A DNA stretch of 64,000 nucleotides, from positions 67,186-131,185 of the forward strand of contig SSBO01000006.1 of NCBI GenBank assembly GCA_005281725.1. The letters are read 5' to 3'. Of this stretch, positions 51,252-64,000 are shown one piece after another. The notes under the pieces are model-generated. The model ran no database searches. It saw only the letters and a program-made list of their open reading frames with translations, and was not told where the DNA came from. The number at the start of each line of letters is the position of its first letter. The first letter of the stretch is position 1. The translations under genes were made by a program, and so were the position numbers. The DNA comes from Wuchereria bancrofti. Its lineage: Eukaryota; Nematoda; Chromadorea; Rhabditida; Onchocercidae.

Positions 51252-53560
51252 TAAAATGAAGAAATGATTCAACAATATGTTCTCGGATTAATCATTGGTA
51301 CCTAAATTTGACCAATTTTCTTTTCTGCAATCATTCCCATTCTCGTAGATTTTGAAATATTTACCAAATGAAGTACTTGGTTTAATAATTACAAAAGCAA
51401 TAGATTTAAAAAAGTTTTTTAAAATAGACTAAATTAATTCATAAATTTCTAATTCATAAATGATAATTAACTATTCCAAGAGAAAAACTCATTAACATTA
51501 AAATAAACCATACAAAAGATTCATCAAACGCGATTAGTCGATTGTTTGTGATATTTAAATCCAGCTAAATTAGATTTATTTAAATTTGAAAATTTTCCAA
51601 GCGAAAACAAATATAAATTCTGTCATGCAAATTAAATTTAATCTTTTAATATGTTATTTTATAAAAATAATAAAATGAAATGAAATTTCTAAAGATAACG
51701 ATTCTAAAGTTTAACTATTCCGTTAAAAATACGATAAATTCAATGATCCATTCCGATCTTACAGAAAAAAAAAAAACCAATGCATTATTTTTCATTGAAA
51801 TTCTCAATTCATAGTTATATTCATGATGTAAATTGTAAATTATATAATTATAATTATCATATAATGCTAAATTATATTTTATAGTTATTCAACATTTATA
51901 ATTAAATAATTAAAATCACTGACAATCATTCGCCACAATTTTTTCTTTTTTCTTTTTTTTTATAAAAGATTTATCAATACTAATGAAAAGATAAATTTAA
52001 CAGTAAATAAAAAAAAAAAAGGAAGAACAGTGTATTATATGAAAGACCTATTTTTATATATGTTGCATAATATGAAATATAAAAATAATACTTATCGATT
52101 TAGTATTTCATATAAATTTTTATTTTAATATATAATAGTTTATTTATGAAATTATTAGTAAACAGAAAAATATTTGTTCATTTTATAGGGAAAAAATGAG
52201 ATTTTTTACTTTATAATTGAATAAAACTTGAAAGATTTTGCATTATCGATATAAATTGCATTTCTAAATGTAACAATCACTGATAAATTTATTCAAAATA
52301 TATATCGCATTACATTATCAGTTATTTATATTATAAAGTTGGTGTGACATTTAATTTATGATTAACATTTACATAATTAATTCTTCTTTTTTCTTTTACC
52401 TTTTTATTTTTTCAAAAATTCTAAGAATTGCAAATCAAATATCGGTAATTTGTAACTGCTTTTATATCCATCAATTTCAATATTACAAAGGCATTTATAT
52501 TTGATTGTTTAACATTTTCGTATATTTTAATTATTCTAAATTCTTCCATATTTAATTATTTCAGATTCTTTTGTACTTAACTACTTCAAATTTGTCTACA
52601 ATTGAGTTTTCTAAATATATTTTATAATTTTAATTATTTAAAATATTTCATTTGTTTCCATGAATAAAAAATTTCTGAAAATTAAAAAGGAAAATCGATT
52701 TTTTTCTTTTTGTCTTCTGTTTTTCTACTTTTTAAAAAATGATGAATTAGCCTTTGTAATATTGGAATCTTTTTTTTTGATCAAGTTTTTCTGTTTTGTT
52801 TTGTTTTTTCAGTTAAAGGATTATAAAATTTCAGATGTGAGGGAGTTGTATAGACCGGCATCAACGTGACATAAATTAGCAATAGTGGTTTTTTTTTTTG
52901 GTTAATGTCATCAGGTGGGGGCGGTGAGTGCGTGGTGAGGTAGGATGTATTTTTGGGAGAATTAGGGATTAGTAAAGTTAAAAGTGGTATGTCAGAGAGT
53001 GGTGATTGCATAATAGAGCTTAAATTTAAGAGGTAGAAGGAATTGTTGAAATTAGCGGAATGTGCAGATGAGGTGATATGATATGATAATGTCCACTGAT
53101 TACGGTGAGGTATTGATTGCAGGCAGAGGTTGTTGTGTTTGTTGTTGTTGTCTGTTTCGTGTTTGTTAGCAATCATTGAATTTTTTCGGGATTTGTAAAG
53201 TTTTATTCAAAATTGATGAAAAACAAAAAGTCTACTTATTCATTACTATTACTAAGATTAATTTATTATAATAGTAATAATAACAATAATAATATTAATA
53301 ATAGTAATGCAATAACAATAATTAATAATAATAGTAATCATGATATTGCTGATAATTTTTATTGTTAATATTCTATTTAAAGTATCATTCCTTGTGCTAT
53401 CAGTAGTGATAGTACTGATGATTCTAATTATAATGATGCTAATTGTTGTACTTCTACATTAATTAACAGTACTTTTTGGTTGTTAGCAACGTTTTAGCTT
53501 TGTACCGGTAATGAATAACTGATAATATCTAGTTTCCATTGCTAAATTTTTTTAGGTGAA

Positions 53561-55849
53561 ATGTTTGGTTCGAAATTATCATCAATTTGTTGGGGAATTA
53601 CTGCCATCGAACAACGCCGTGGTTTTGCGACTCTAAAAGATATTTCAATTCGATTGAAATCTGTCCGAAATATCCAAAAAATCACGAAAAGTATGAAGAT
53701 GGTATCTGCTGCAAAGTATAACAAGGCAGAACGTGAGCTAAGAGTAATTTTTATTTTTCTTGGACCACTGAAAATGCGTTATGGTCATAGAATTTCTCTG
53801 CATGCCAATGTTTTCTCACTGTTTCATGGATGCCACTGATAAATAACACATTTTCGTGTATTTTTCAGGGTGCTCGAGTATACGGTGTTGGTGCCTTACA
53901 ATTTTACAATAATATTGGTGCAGCAGAACCAAAGGATAAACTTCAAGAAGGTACTATAGCTTCGGGAGAAAAAGAGAAACGTTTACTGGTGTTGATTACT
54001 TCGGATCGAGGACTTTGCGGTTCTGTACACACGGCTATTGCAAAGGTTACGCTTTTATTCTAATTCATAATTGGAGGTATTTAAATGTAAGACTATTGAA
54101 TATTATGTTTTATTCGAGTATATCTTTAGGCTTGATAAACTTGGTTATCTTTGATTTACCTATTATAACTTAAAACTTCAGAATTCTGAAAGTAGGGCTC
54201 ACAGTAACGTTTAATTATCGGGAAATATCGATCATATGTCTTATTTGTGCTTGTTCTTTAAAACTTTAATGAAATTTCAACATGTGTGTGGGTGGTCGAG
54301 TTCGGAAAAAATTCCTGATACAATTAGATTTGCTTCTTTTACAGGAAGCTAAACGGCTACTGACAGAAAAAGCATCAGAAGCAGAATACAAATTGGTACT
54401 TATTGGTGACAAAGCTAAAGCATCTATGCAAATTCTTCACGCAAATCAGGTTCTGTTCTCATGCAATGAAGTTGGCCGACTACCTCCAACTTTTGAAGAT
54501 GCTTCAGTTATCGCTGCCAAAATCCTGTCATTGAGTTACAAATTTGATAAGGTAATTCTAATATTCCAACTTTTTCGTGCTGAATCAATTACTGCCCTCT
54601 ACCGATACAGTCTCAGCTGTCTCCATAATATCTTCAGTGTTGCGTAAACTAATTATTAATCAATTGCAATGATGCATCGACCGATCTAGAATTCAAATTT
54701 TAGTTAGTTTCTTTAAATATGGTATGCCACAGAAAAATTGTAGATTTCTTCAAAAGTGAGAAAGTTTTCTTCCAGGAAATATAAAAGTGATGCGCTACTT
54801 CGACATTCCACTTATTTTAATACCGTTATTTTATGCATCTTTCACTTTTATTCATTACAAAATTGTCATCATACAAAATCAGCATTGTAGCAGTATTTTT
54901 CTAATAAATTTTTATGGTTGCAGGGATTTATACTGTACAATAAGTTCAGATCTGTTGTTTCATATAAAACATCTGTGATACCAATGTTTACTTTGGATGC
55001 TATTGTGGTTTGTTTTTGAGTTTTTTTTCGTGTTTCCTTTTTCTGCGACTGAACTCGATTACTGACATAACTTTTAATTTTTAACTATGGTAAATAATTT
55101 TCGGATGTGAGTAACATGCTGGAAAATATTTTCATTATATAACTTAGAATGACTTATGATGTCCTCCTACTGTTAGTGAATGTATAAGGATTCTGTAAAT
55201 ATTCACAGTTTATGTAACGAGAGTTTATTGTGATGTAAAAGGTTTTTTTTTAACTGTTTTTCTATGAAAGATTTATTATTCAGAAGCAACCAACAATGTC
55301 TATGTATGATTCAATCGATGACAATGTGCTAAACGATTATGCTAATTACTCGTTAGCTCAACTGCTATATTATGCCTTGAAAGAATCTGCTGCTTCTGAA
55401 CAAAGCTCCCGAATGACTGCCATGGATTCAGCAAGCAAGAATGCTGGTATGTTGGAATAAATTGTAGACTTCTCCTAATTATCCTAGAAAGACTCTAAAA
55501 AGTGTTTTAAAAAAAATATAAAACATGATCATTTCATATCTTCGAAAGAAAAGGTATATGGTTAATCAATAAGGCGAAATTGTACATTAGTACTGTAAAA
55601 AATTCAGAATTGCTGAAACGATGAAACGGTTTTGTTCGATCCCATCTAATATTGTCGTCCTATTTTAAACTTTATTATCGTATAGGTTGTCATGTCTTGT
55701 ATATCTAAACTTTATATTTCGGGAAATATGATAAAGTTGAAATTATAGGTGAAATGATTGATAAATTGACGATGTCGTTCAATCGAACACGACAGTCGGT
55801 TATTACACGAGAACTGATCGAAATTATATCTGGAGCTGCATGCGTTTGA
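53561..55849 (+). CDS. ATP5F1C: Mitochondrial ATP synthase gamma subunit
   Basis: Central rotor shaft of F1 in mitochondrial ATP synthase; couples c-ring rotation to ATP synthesis in the beta subunits. Six exons in phase: 53561-53743, 53869-54045, 54345-54551, 54924-55007, 55284-55446, 55749-55849; 304 residues, the normal family length. Residues 1 to about 23 form a mitochondrial presequence ending QRRGFA, directly before [20 protein letters not shown] (human [21 protein letters not shown]). Further family blocks: [31 protein letters not shown], and the C-terminal helix [20 protein letters not shown] followed by [18 protein letters not shown], the gamma signature. An AATAAA at 56263-56268 is a candidate poly(A) signal. 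Confidence 0.96.
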
Positions 55850-56561
55850 AGTTAATATATATGTCCTAGAATTTATTTCCTAAGCTCGATAATTTTAATT
55901 AAGAATGCTAATGGATGTGCATGTTTGAATAGGATATTGTTCTATAAAATTTTATTTTAATGTATTATTGGTACTTTTGCTGTGGTTTAACCAGCTAGTA
56001 CATGGATTTTGTAATTGGTGCCGTTATTTTTCGTACTAAATACGTGTGGTAGTTTCTGAAAGATTTTGATTCTGATATTGTTAAAAAGGGTCTGGATGGA
56101 TGAATAAATAGCAATAGTGAATAAGATGGTAAAAATGCAGTTAAAAATGTGATTTTTGCATGGAAAATTGAATAGTGTTTCAACATTGATTTGACAGCTC
56201 CAACTATACTTATCATTGGGAAATCGTGTTGGTATCGCTAAAACTAAAGAAACTATAAGTTTAATAAACATGAAATATGGTAAAATTCATAGGATTATGT
56301 CTATGTTCCATGCTATGGAACATATATGCATGGGAAATAGATCTGTAATTTAAAGGTAATCACTGAGGATACCTGTTCCAGATTTGGAAGAATTTAGAAA
56401 TACGCACTGAGGACACTTGTTAAATTGTTCTTTACTTGAAATTGCGGCTACTTTTTTTCTTTTAAAGGAACATTAGGAACAAATTTAAAGGAACGTTACC
56501 GTTCAATTTTTCTTCGATTTTATCGTAAATGGATTTGTACTATTATTAACAAGCATTGGAC
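55850..56561. other. Spacer between ATP synthase gamma and exportin-4
   Basis: About 0.7 kb. Holds the 3' UTR of the first gene and, near 56446-56469, a T-rich tract followed by TTTTAAAG that could be a trans-splice acceptor for the next gene. Open frames at 55987-56271 on the other strand have no support. Confidence 0.5.
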
Positions 56562-59500
56562 ATGGAAGGAACGGCTGGTAATCAGCCTGGTTTCGACCCA
56601 AACCATGTGACACAAATGGAAGAAGCGGAAAATATACTTATGGTTTGTTTCTCAATTTAGAGTTAATCTGAACATGATAGAAAATTGTCCATTCTTTTAA
56701 TCGGTTTATAAAGAGATCTTTTATCACGGTAAGGTGATCAGTTAGATAAGGTTACGTGATCAGTTTTAGGTAGTCCTTAATTGACCGATTGCTAAATTTG
56801 AATTACATATGCGTTCATTGGGTCATAGATTATGGATCTTAAATTAGGATTTTATAATCGTATTTTAATTATAATAGTCTTAATTCACAAAATCTCAATG
56901 TTTTAGATTTATTTATATGTCTTTGTCTTTGAAATCTAAATGAGCAAATTTCATTATCTTTTTGATTTAATAGAATAAGCGATATTTAAAAAATTATTTG
57001 AAGCTTAGAAAATTTTAGTCACCGAATAGTGCGTATGATGCTCGAAAGGCTGCTGAAGAATTCTTCATTAATATTCGTAATGGAAAATTTTCTCCAGAAT
57101 ATTGTCGTCTAGTTATTGGTTAATATTTTCTGATATCAGCTATTCTGGGTTTTTAAGTTTTTCTTGTTTTTTTTGGCTCCTGATTATCCTGTCAAATTGC
57201 AAAATACATAACATAATTGCTAAAAAATCATGTTGAAATTATATTTGCTCGAATTCTTATTCTAAAAACATACTTATTTGTTTATAACGTATGATATATT
57301 TTTGAATATGAAGTAGTTTTTTTCATAGAAATTGAACTGTCATTATTTTGAGAAGCAACATCCAGTGAATTTGTTACTTTTGAAATGGTTCAACTTATGG
57401 TTATGAATCTTTTCAAACAGTGGTCCATATTCGAACCACAGGTTTTTCAGCAGTGCTTCAAATATCTTCTTGAAAATGCCGTCCATAAATTCAGGTAAAA
57501 TTTTTTCAAAAATTATCGTACTAAGTTTCTAATTCAATCAGCTAAAATTTTCAAAAGTTATACAACACTTCAAATTATTATTTAAATATCCAGTCAACAT
57601 ATATAAACATTATTTAAATATTTATTTTACTTGAATGCCTAACAAAATTTCACTGTTTATAGGGCTTCGAAATTAATTCGAACCGAAATGCTAAGAGCAT
57701 GTGCAAAATTATTAAAACGATCTATTTTTGATGGTAAAGCTTGCGATGCAGATATGTTGGATCAAACTGTTCATTTCCTGTTGACTAATGAGGATCCACA
57801 ACTTGTAAATATGTTTCTTCTTTTTGTTGAAATAGAATTCATTGTTTACGATTACGATGGTTACGTTATTAGATATGCTTATTCACGAATTTACACGCAT
57901 CATTCATCTATAGAAGAAATAGGAAAAGAATTCTGTAGATAGGAATTAATATATTACTGATATTTAAGGAAAACATTGGCTTTGTTATTTCCTTTTGCAA
58001 AATCGAAATTCAATTTAGGATGACAAGAAGTTTGACTTATTTGATTAATTTCCACTTTTCTAGCAAGCAATTGCATGTGAATTTATTGAAGCAATTGCTC
58101 ATGAATTTGCAACATCGTGGAGGTCATCTAATCTTGGCATCAGCTTTGATTTTCATGTCAGAGCTAGGCATTCATTCGAGGTTTTCTTTTGTTTCACTTA
58201 TAAAGATTCTTTGAAGTATAATTTCCCACTTAGGCTAAATTTAAAAAATTTTTCGGTTTTGTAATGGCTATCGGAAATATCTTTTCTTCAACTTTTGATC
58301 TATTTTGATATGAATTTTTAGAAAGAGAGCTTTTTATATCCAAACTAAATCATGTGTTTTACTATGGTGAGGCTCACAAAAAGGCTGATAATAATTAGTT
58401 GTACGTTTAGAATTGCGTAAAATAAGATAAGAAATATGAAATAAATAAAGCAGATAAAGAACAGAAATAAGAAAAAAATGAAAGTAGTACAATTAACAAT
58501 TTGTAGTTGCAAGTTGTTGCAGAATTATTAGGATGAAAGAGATGAAACCTGTATAAACTATTCAAATTTTCATAAGTAGTTGTTAAAATAATGTCGCTAA
58601 TTTAATCAGTTACTTTTTGTTATTAATTCCTAAATTATTAAATCATAAACATTAAATATTTTAGAGCGGAGGCTTGCAGCGGCTGTTCGAAAAGTGTATA
58701 CGTACTTTCTCCGAAATTCTCTGCACTGTTGATCTCTCTGTACCATATCATGTTTGTATCTTACTTTTCTTTAATAATCTTCCACAGGAATAGTTGTAGT
58801 TATTTCTATTCTTCATTTCTGAATGCAACAGAAACTGTACTGAAAAATTGATCGCGAATAGGTGATCAATTTCAGAAAAATGGAAACAACCTGGAATAGA
58901 TTAGAAGCTTTTCCTGTAGAGAGTATGACAGCCAACAGGAATAGATTAGAAGCTTTCATATCAATGATTTCGATAATTGTAGACTAAGCATTTTTAGCAT
59001 TTTTTGAAAGCTATATTTTCCGTCACTTTTTATTAATAGAATTTTTTGTGCTTGGAAAAGTCTTTATCCTCTTTATTTCTTTTTGCGTGAATAATGTGAA
59101 TAAATCAGCGAACCAAAAGATTTTAATTTCGATCATTCTGCCGGGTACAATGACTTCAATTATCAAGAGCTGGGTATTACATAAGATTCTAGTTTCTTGA
59201 AATGAAAGAAATTTCTGCAGTCCCGTCTTATTTATTCTTTTATTCAGATGAGTATATGTGAAAATTTTCTTCGAGTAGCCGATTTGGTTCTCTCCTGGAA
59301 TTTCGAGATTCGTCGTTTTCCAGTTCGAATCACTTTTGCAAATGAAGCGTCACCTGCTGCAACATTGCGTCCTCCTGAATCATGGAAAGCAATCTTTCAA
59401 TCGGACGAATTTTTACGCCTTTTCTTTGAGGTTTGCGTGTCTTTTGAGCGGTGTGTTTACTGAGTTTAAAAAAACTTACTGAATATTATTCATCAAAATA

Positions 59501-62500
59501 CACTTATGATAGTACGGTATATTCTTTATTCAAAATTTGTATATTCAAAATTTCAAACATAGTAAAAGTATATTCAAAACGGTATATTCAAAATTTCAAA
59601 CATAGTAAAAGTACCATAGTTATTACTTCATTACTTCAAAGACACATCAATAAAAGTAAGCATATAATTGAGCGTGGATAATTTTTCAGTTACACAAACG
59701 AGTTCGTCACAATGAAATACTTTGTATACACTCATTGAATTGCCTTATTCAGTTATCTTCATTGATAGGACCTGTTCTGACTGATAGTGAATCAGTTGTT
59801 AGCCAGAAATTATCTACATCCAGTACTTCAAACTTTATTAATGCTCACGATCGATTTGTGTCAAATTTCATCGCTGGATTCATAGACATTTTTGGAAGGT
59901 ATTTTTTTTGGCTCAGAGTTGAACTTGTTGAGCTTTTTTTCTTGAACATAACATTTTTTCACGATTGATGAAGTTTCTAAATATTTATGACTTGGCATGA
60001 AATGAGTAAAATATTATGATTTATCACCTTTCATTGGAAAAATATTATTTTAAGCCTTGTAGGAAGTATGCAAAGTCTAAATCTAATTCACTAACCGACT
60101 ACATTGAAGTTGATTCTTTTATCTACTGCACATATTTTTTTGGATCCTGAACAGGTGACAGAAGACTCTATCTAACTTCTTAAAGGCCATTACGGCTATC
60201 GCCACCATCATCTTCCCTTCATATATATAAATGATTTTCATCGCTTAAATAAAATTCGATTTTAACAGGTTTTCAATTTTCAGTGGTCCATTGGAAGGAG
60301 AAATACTTGGCCTTTGCTTAATCGTATATAAATTATTGACATATCATCGAATTCTTTCGTTTCCGCGAGCCGAAATGTCATTTGTAACATTTGTGAACAT
60401 TATCGTACAATGTACTGAACATTTAACTACGATTGCTATGCGGAAAGCTTTGGTAGGATGCATATGACTATTTGCTTATAAAGTTCTAAAAAAAATCATT
60501 AATTTTTTATATTATATCTGAGATTTCATAGATAGGTATGATGGAAATGAAAATCATTTTAGATAAAATCTTGGGACTTTTAAATTCCTTCTGCATTTTA
60601 ATTCTTCAGAATCATTATTAAATTTCTATCTGCTTAGATTATTTCATTCCTAGCCAGAGCTGTTTATTTTAATCACAATTGTAATTATTTTACAGTCGAT
60701 ATAGATGAACAATTTGTTAATATTCTAAAATCAACTGATTAATAATTATTTTTCAAGGAAGAAGATGATCATCTCTATCTTGAGAGTTTGCAAAGTTTGT
60801 ACGATGGTTGGTGGGTGATGCTTCGAAACAGCGATATTATCCGAAATGCTTCCCGTTATCCTGTTAATTTCGACGAATCAACCCTAACTATCATTTCGGC
60901 GTTTATGAGAACAGTGTTATCGGAACCCTATGGTTGCCGCGTAAAGGTATTGACTATTAGTTGCATTTTTTTTTTTCTTTTTTGATCTAGAACTGTTTTA
61001 GACTTTCCATTTTACATGTTTATTGGAACTGATCATTGTAGACAATACTGGACTTGCTTAATCTGTCACCAGTCCAAAAGCATTTGATGTTGAGTTATAT
61101 ATTAGTTCAAAACTGCAAAATATTTCACATTTCAACATGCTTTTTAATTTTTTTTTTTTTGATTTATGCATATATTCACATTGATAAGTGAAGTACTAAC
61201 TGAATGACGGTTACTGAAAAATGAAACCAATATTAGCTTGTTCAGAACGTATATATTTTATTTTAATTGCTTTTAATTACAGGTTCCAATTCAAGAATGC
61301 GATGACGAAGTTGATGATGATCGTGAAATATTTAAAGAATTGTTGGTCTCTATAGGACGCTTTTCTGCTTTTTATTCCCCTCAGTTGTTACCCCGGATGT
61401 TTACGTAAGTTTACTTGTTTTCTTTTTTAAAATCCATTCATTAGGCTCCTACAACTATTACTGTCGCTTTTTTTAACTCATTAATTGGATGTAATATTTT
61501 AGAATTATTTTCATAAAGTAAGCGCTATAAGAGACGTCAAAAATAATCAATTTTTCTTCAGGAAAAAATTTATGTTATATTGGCGTACTTGTTTTTTTTT
61601 TTTCTTTTGCTGTAGTAAATTGCCATTTTTGCAGACTGCTTTTGGACAAGTTGAAGCAATTTCTGTCCTTTATAGAAATAGGAGTAAACGATGAAACATT
61701 AAATACATGGCGAGATGATATGCATTGGTCTCTGCTGCTAACTGGTGAGATTATGTTGGTCGTAACATGAAATTTTTTTGTTGCTTATCGCAACAAAATC
61801 ATTGATGTTATAAAGATTTCATAAATCAAAAATTTTTCTTTACACTGTTCTTTCAGTTAATTTAGAACCAATTCAAACTGCATCAAAGTAATCAATTAGT
61901 CATTTAGAGAAATAAAAGTGAAGAAATATCTTTGCAAAAATTTCCAGGCTTTATATTAACAACGAGTGATGATGATGGTAGTTCACATTTGCAAAATGAT
62001 ATCCTGGAACATTTTGAAAATAAATCATATGGTGAAGTTGTAGATATCTATTCTGTGCCATATATCAAAGCTTGCATTGACTCACCAAATACAATTACTG
62101 ATCGTGCAGGAGTAGATCCTCTAACAAAGTATGTATTAACTTAGAAAATGTCGTAATATGAAAAGATATGTGTATTGGCAGGATAAATTTCATGAAGTTA
62201 AATGAGCTTTAAAGAGTTTTTAAATGTTATTTATCTTTAAAGATATTATTAAATCGCCGTTAATGATGACATTATTTTATTTTCTTTGAAATTAACTTCT
62301 TTCATTCAACTTCTATTATACTAAAAGTGCAATTATTTCTAGAATAGTAGGTGCAGTTTTGGCTTGGTGTTCTATCGAACATAAATTATTGATGGATCGT
62401 GGTGCTGAAGCAATAAGTCCAGAACTGGCTCGTTCGTCGCTTTGGTGTATGGGACGTTTGATATGCTCATTGGGTTTTCAAGTTATGAATCCTGAGGATA

Positions 62501-64000
62501 GTGAGCAATTAGCAAGTATAATGCAAAAGATTTTGCAAACTATGGTTGATTTTGCTTTGCAAAAATCTTTCGGTATATTAAACAATCTGTCAGGCGAGCA
62601 CAAGTTTGTTTTTATACATTTATTATTTTTTTATTTTTATTTTTTGCTTGTAATGTGACCAATTAACTGTAACATCTATTACAGTCTGGAAATAGCAGTG
62701 CTTGAGTAGTATCGACATATTTTATATATTTGATATATTTTAAGAAAAAAATTAAGGAAATACTTCAATCTAGTTGTTACTCAATCTCCGTATCAATCGT
62801 AAATAATCAGAAACGAATGAATCGAAATATTTTTTGATTTCACGTATAATTGCTTTACTATCAAATTTTTGTTTCTTTTATTGTTCTCATTTTTTTTTTT
62901 CACGATTTTTTCAATTACAGGCTTTGTCTGGATGCAGTGGAAGTGTTTGTTGGTTTGGTATGTGCCGGATGTAATGAAGCAGCAAAAAGTCCTTTTCTTT
63001 TTCCATGTCTTTCAACGATACAAATTGAACGATTACCAGCTCGTCATTCATTCATTAAAGTATTAATGCAAATTGGTGGCATGGCTAATGATGAAAATGT
63101 AAAAAAAATGTTATCTGAAATGGTTAGTTTAATAAATTAATCTCTTTTGCTATATTTTCTGTTAGATCAAAAAGTTATAGAAATGAATAAAAATGATTGT
63201 TTCAGTTGTTTTATCACGATTATATTACAGCTATTGCAACCACTTCGCGAAAGATTTATGTTACTGTGTAAAGAGCAAACAAGCTTAGAAACAAATCTCG
63301 TTGATTTATTGGATTGTTTCGGTGGTCTAGCTGAAGCTGCTCAAAATTATAACACTCATTTCCTCTTTGGTATATTCAGATTTCAATTTTCAAACATTTA
63401 TATATATATATGTTAAATAAATCAGTAAAAAGATTTAACATAACAAATTTGGCTGTAACAATTTTGAAATGTTTTTTTTTCTTTTTTCAGAATATTTGTC
63501 ACCAATTTTGACATGTTCAATTAGTTTATTGTTATCACACAAAGAATCTCAGCTTCTTACCAACGCAGTTTTGGATTTGTTCAGCAATGTCACAAAACGT
63601 ATGGGTGTATATAGTGAGAATCATAGCGATATGATTTTTCTCTGTGAAGTATAGTTATTAATTTTCATATATTAATTATGATTGCATTTCTATAACTGAT
63701 AAATTAAATCTTCTGATGATAATGGATAATGATAATGAAAAAGCTATATTGAATTTCTAAAAGAGATTTTGTAGTGCTAACTGATTGGTAATTTCGTTTC
63801 AATTTCGTAAGTTGTTAATGTCTGAATGGGTCTGCATAGTCTTCATTGTTTGTTTAAAAGTTCTGATTGTATCTATAGTTAAAAATCATTGCTGCTCAAT
63901 TAGTTTTCCAAAGATCTTTTAAATCTTGAAGCGTTCAAAATTTATTTTTTATAGACATTGCTAGAACTTATTCGAGTATATCGGGATGGACAGTTTACGC
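56562..64000 (+). CDS. XPO4: Exportin-4, 5' part (cut by window end)
   Basis: Karyopherin-beta family nuclear transport receptor (export of eIF5A and Smad3 and import of Sox factors in vertebrates). Eighteen exons read in phase: 56562-56642, 57019-57118, 57356-57494, 57663-57804, 58064-58180, 58665-58739, 59248-59430, 59690-59898, 60284-60452, 60758-60946, 61283-61404, 61635-61744, 61948-62128, 62343-62603, 62921-63122, 63231-63369, 63491-63648, 63955 to beyond 64000; about 874 residues here, against 1151 in human. Anchors: ADLVLSWNFE and PPESWKAIFQSDEFLRLFFE (human ANQVLSWNF, PTESWRETLLDSRVMELFF), DDMHWSLLLTG (human EDIHWLILVTG), LLQPLRERFMLL (human VLQPLQQRFLRV) and FGGLAEAAQ (human LCGIAEATQ). 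All-helical HEAT-type sequence. About 250-280 residues remain outside. Confidence 0.92.
59539..59612. repeat. Short tandem duplication in an exportin-4 intron
   Basis: The string TATTCAAAATTTCAAACATA with its flank occurs twice, about 43 bp apart, in the intron after exon 7. A similar 45-bp duplication (GGAATAGATTAGAAGCTTT) lies at about 58892-58960 in the intron before it. Confidence 0.8.

Noticed and set aside
52781..53176. 131-codon open frame on the - strand upstream of ATP synthase gamma
   Set aside because: Long for this window, but composition is skewed (S, N, P, L) and mirrors a G-rich, purine-biased + strand; no splice context, no domain and no recognised homology. It lies where the promoter of the next gene should be.

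Overview
This window looks like nuclear DNA of a nematode, most likely a spirurid or filarial worm. The grounds are very AT-rich intergenic DNA, genes cut into many short exons with 3' splice sites of the TTTTCAG type, and protein matches whose best-remembered relatives are animal and nematode proteins (for example UNC-4). The species call is inference; no taxon marker gene is present. All exon models below were read by eye from splice sites, reading phase and protein similarity, so single boundaries may be off by a base or two.

Layout: (1) 1-2043, + strand, 3' part of a TTC4/CNS1-type Hsp90 co-chaperone. (2) 4395-5598, - strand, an unrecognised small one-helix membrane protein whose first long intron begins with a five-copy 80-bp tandem repeat that carries the 5' splice site. 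(3) 7557-9402, + strand, an unrecognised one-helix membrane protein with two 25-residue repeats. (4) 11617-25597, - strand, a complete non-muscle myosin II heavy chain in 39 exons, about 1976 residues, with an in-frame 57-nt optional-looking exon in loop 1. (5) 28817-30479, - strand, LRRC57. (6) 31658-32894, - strand, the oligosaccharyltransferase subunit KRTCAP2, with a probable upstream non-coding exon. (7) 38043-43199, - strand, the homeobox gene unc-4, with an assembly gap in the intron that splits the homeobox. (8) 43200-53560, about 10 kb without a convincing gene but with a 445-bp GATA array, other simple repeats and two exon-like islands. (9) 53561-55849, + strand, mitochondrial ATP synthase gamma subunit. 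(10) 56562 to the window end, + strand, exportin-4, cut off before its C-terminus.

The genes are mostly unrelated housekeeping functions (chaperone, cytoskeletal motor, glycosylation, respiration, nuclear transport) next to one neuronal developmental regulator, unc-4, which sits in the largest non-coding space as developmental transcription-factor genes often do. The ATP synthase gamma and exportin-4 genes are in the same direction about 0.7 kb apart and could share transcription; KRTCAP2 and LRRC57 are also in the same direction about 1.2 kb apart. No phage, plasmid, CRISPR, rRNA, tRNA or obvious transposon was recognised. The most notable signals are the splice-site-bearing minisatellite, a second minisatellite touching the unc-4 splice donor, and the myosin loop-1 exon.
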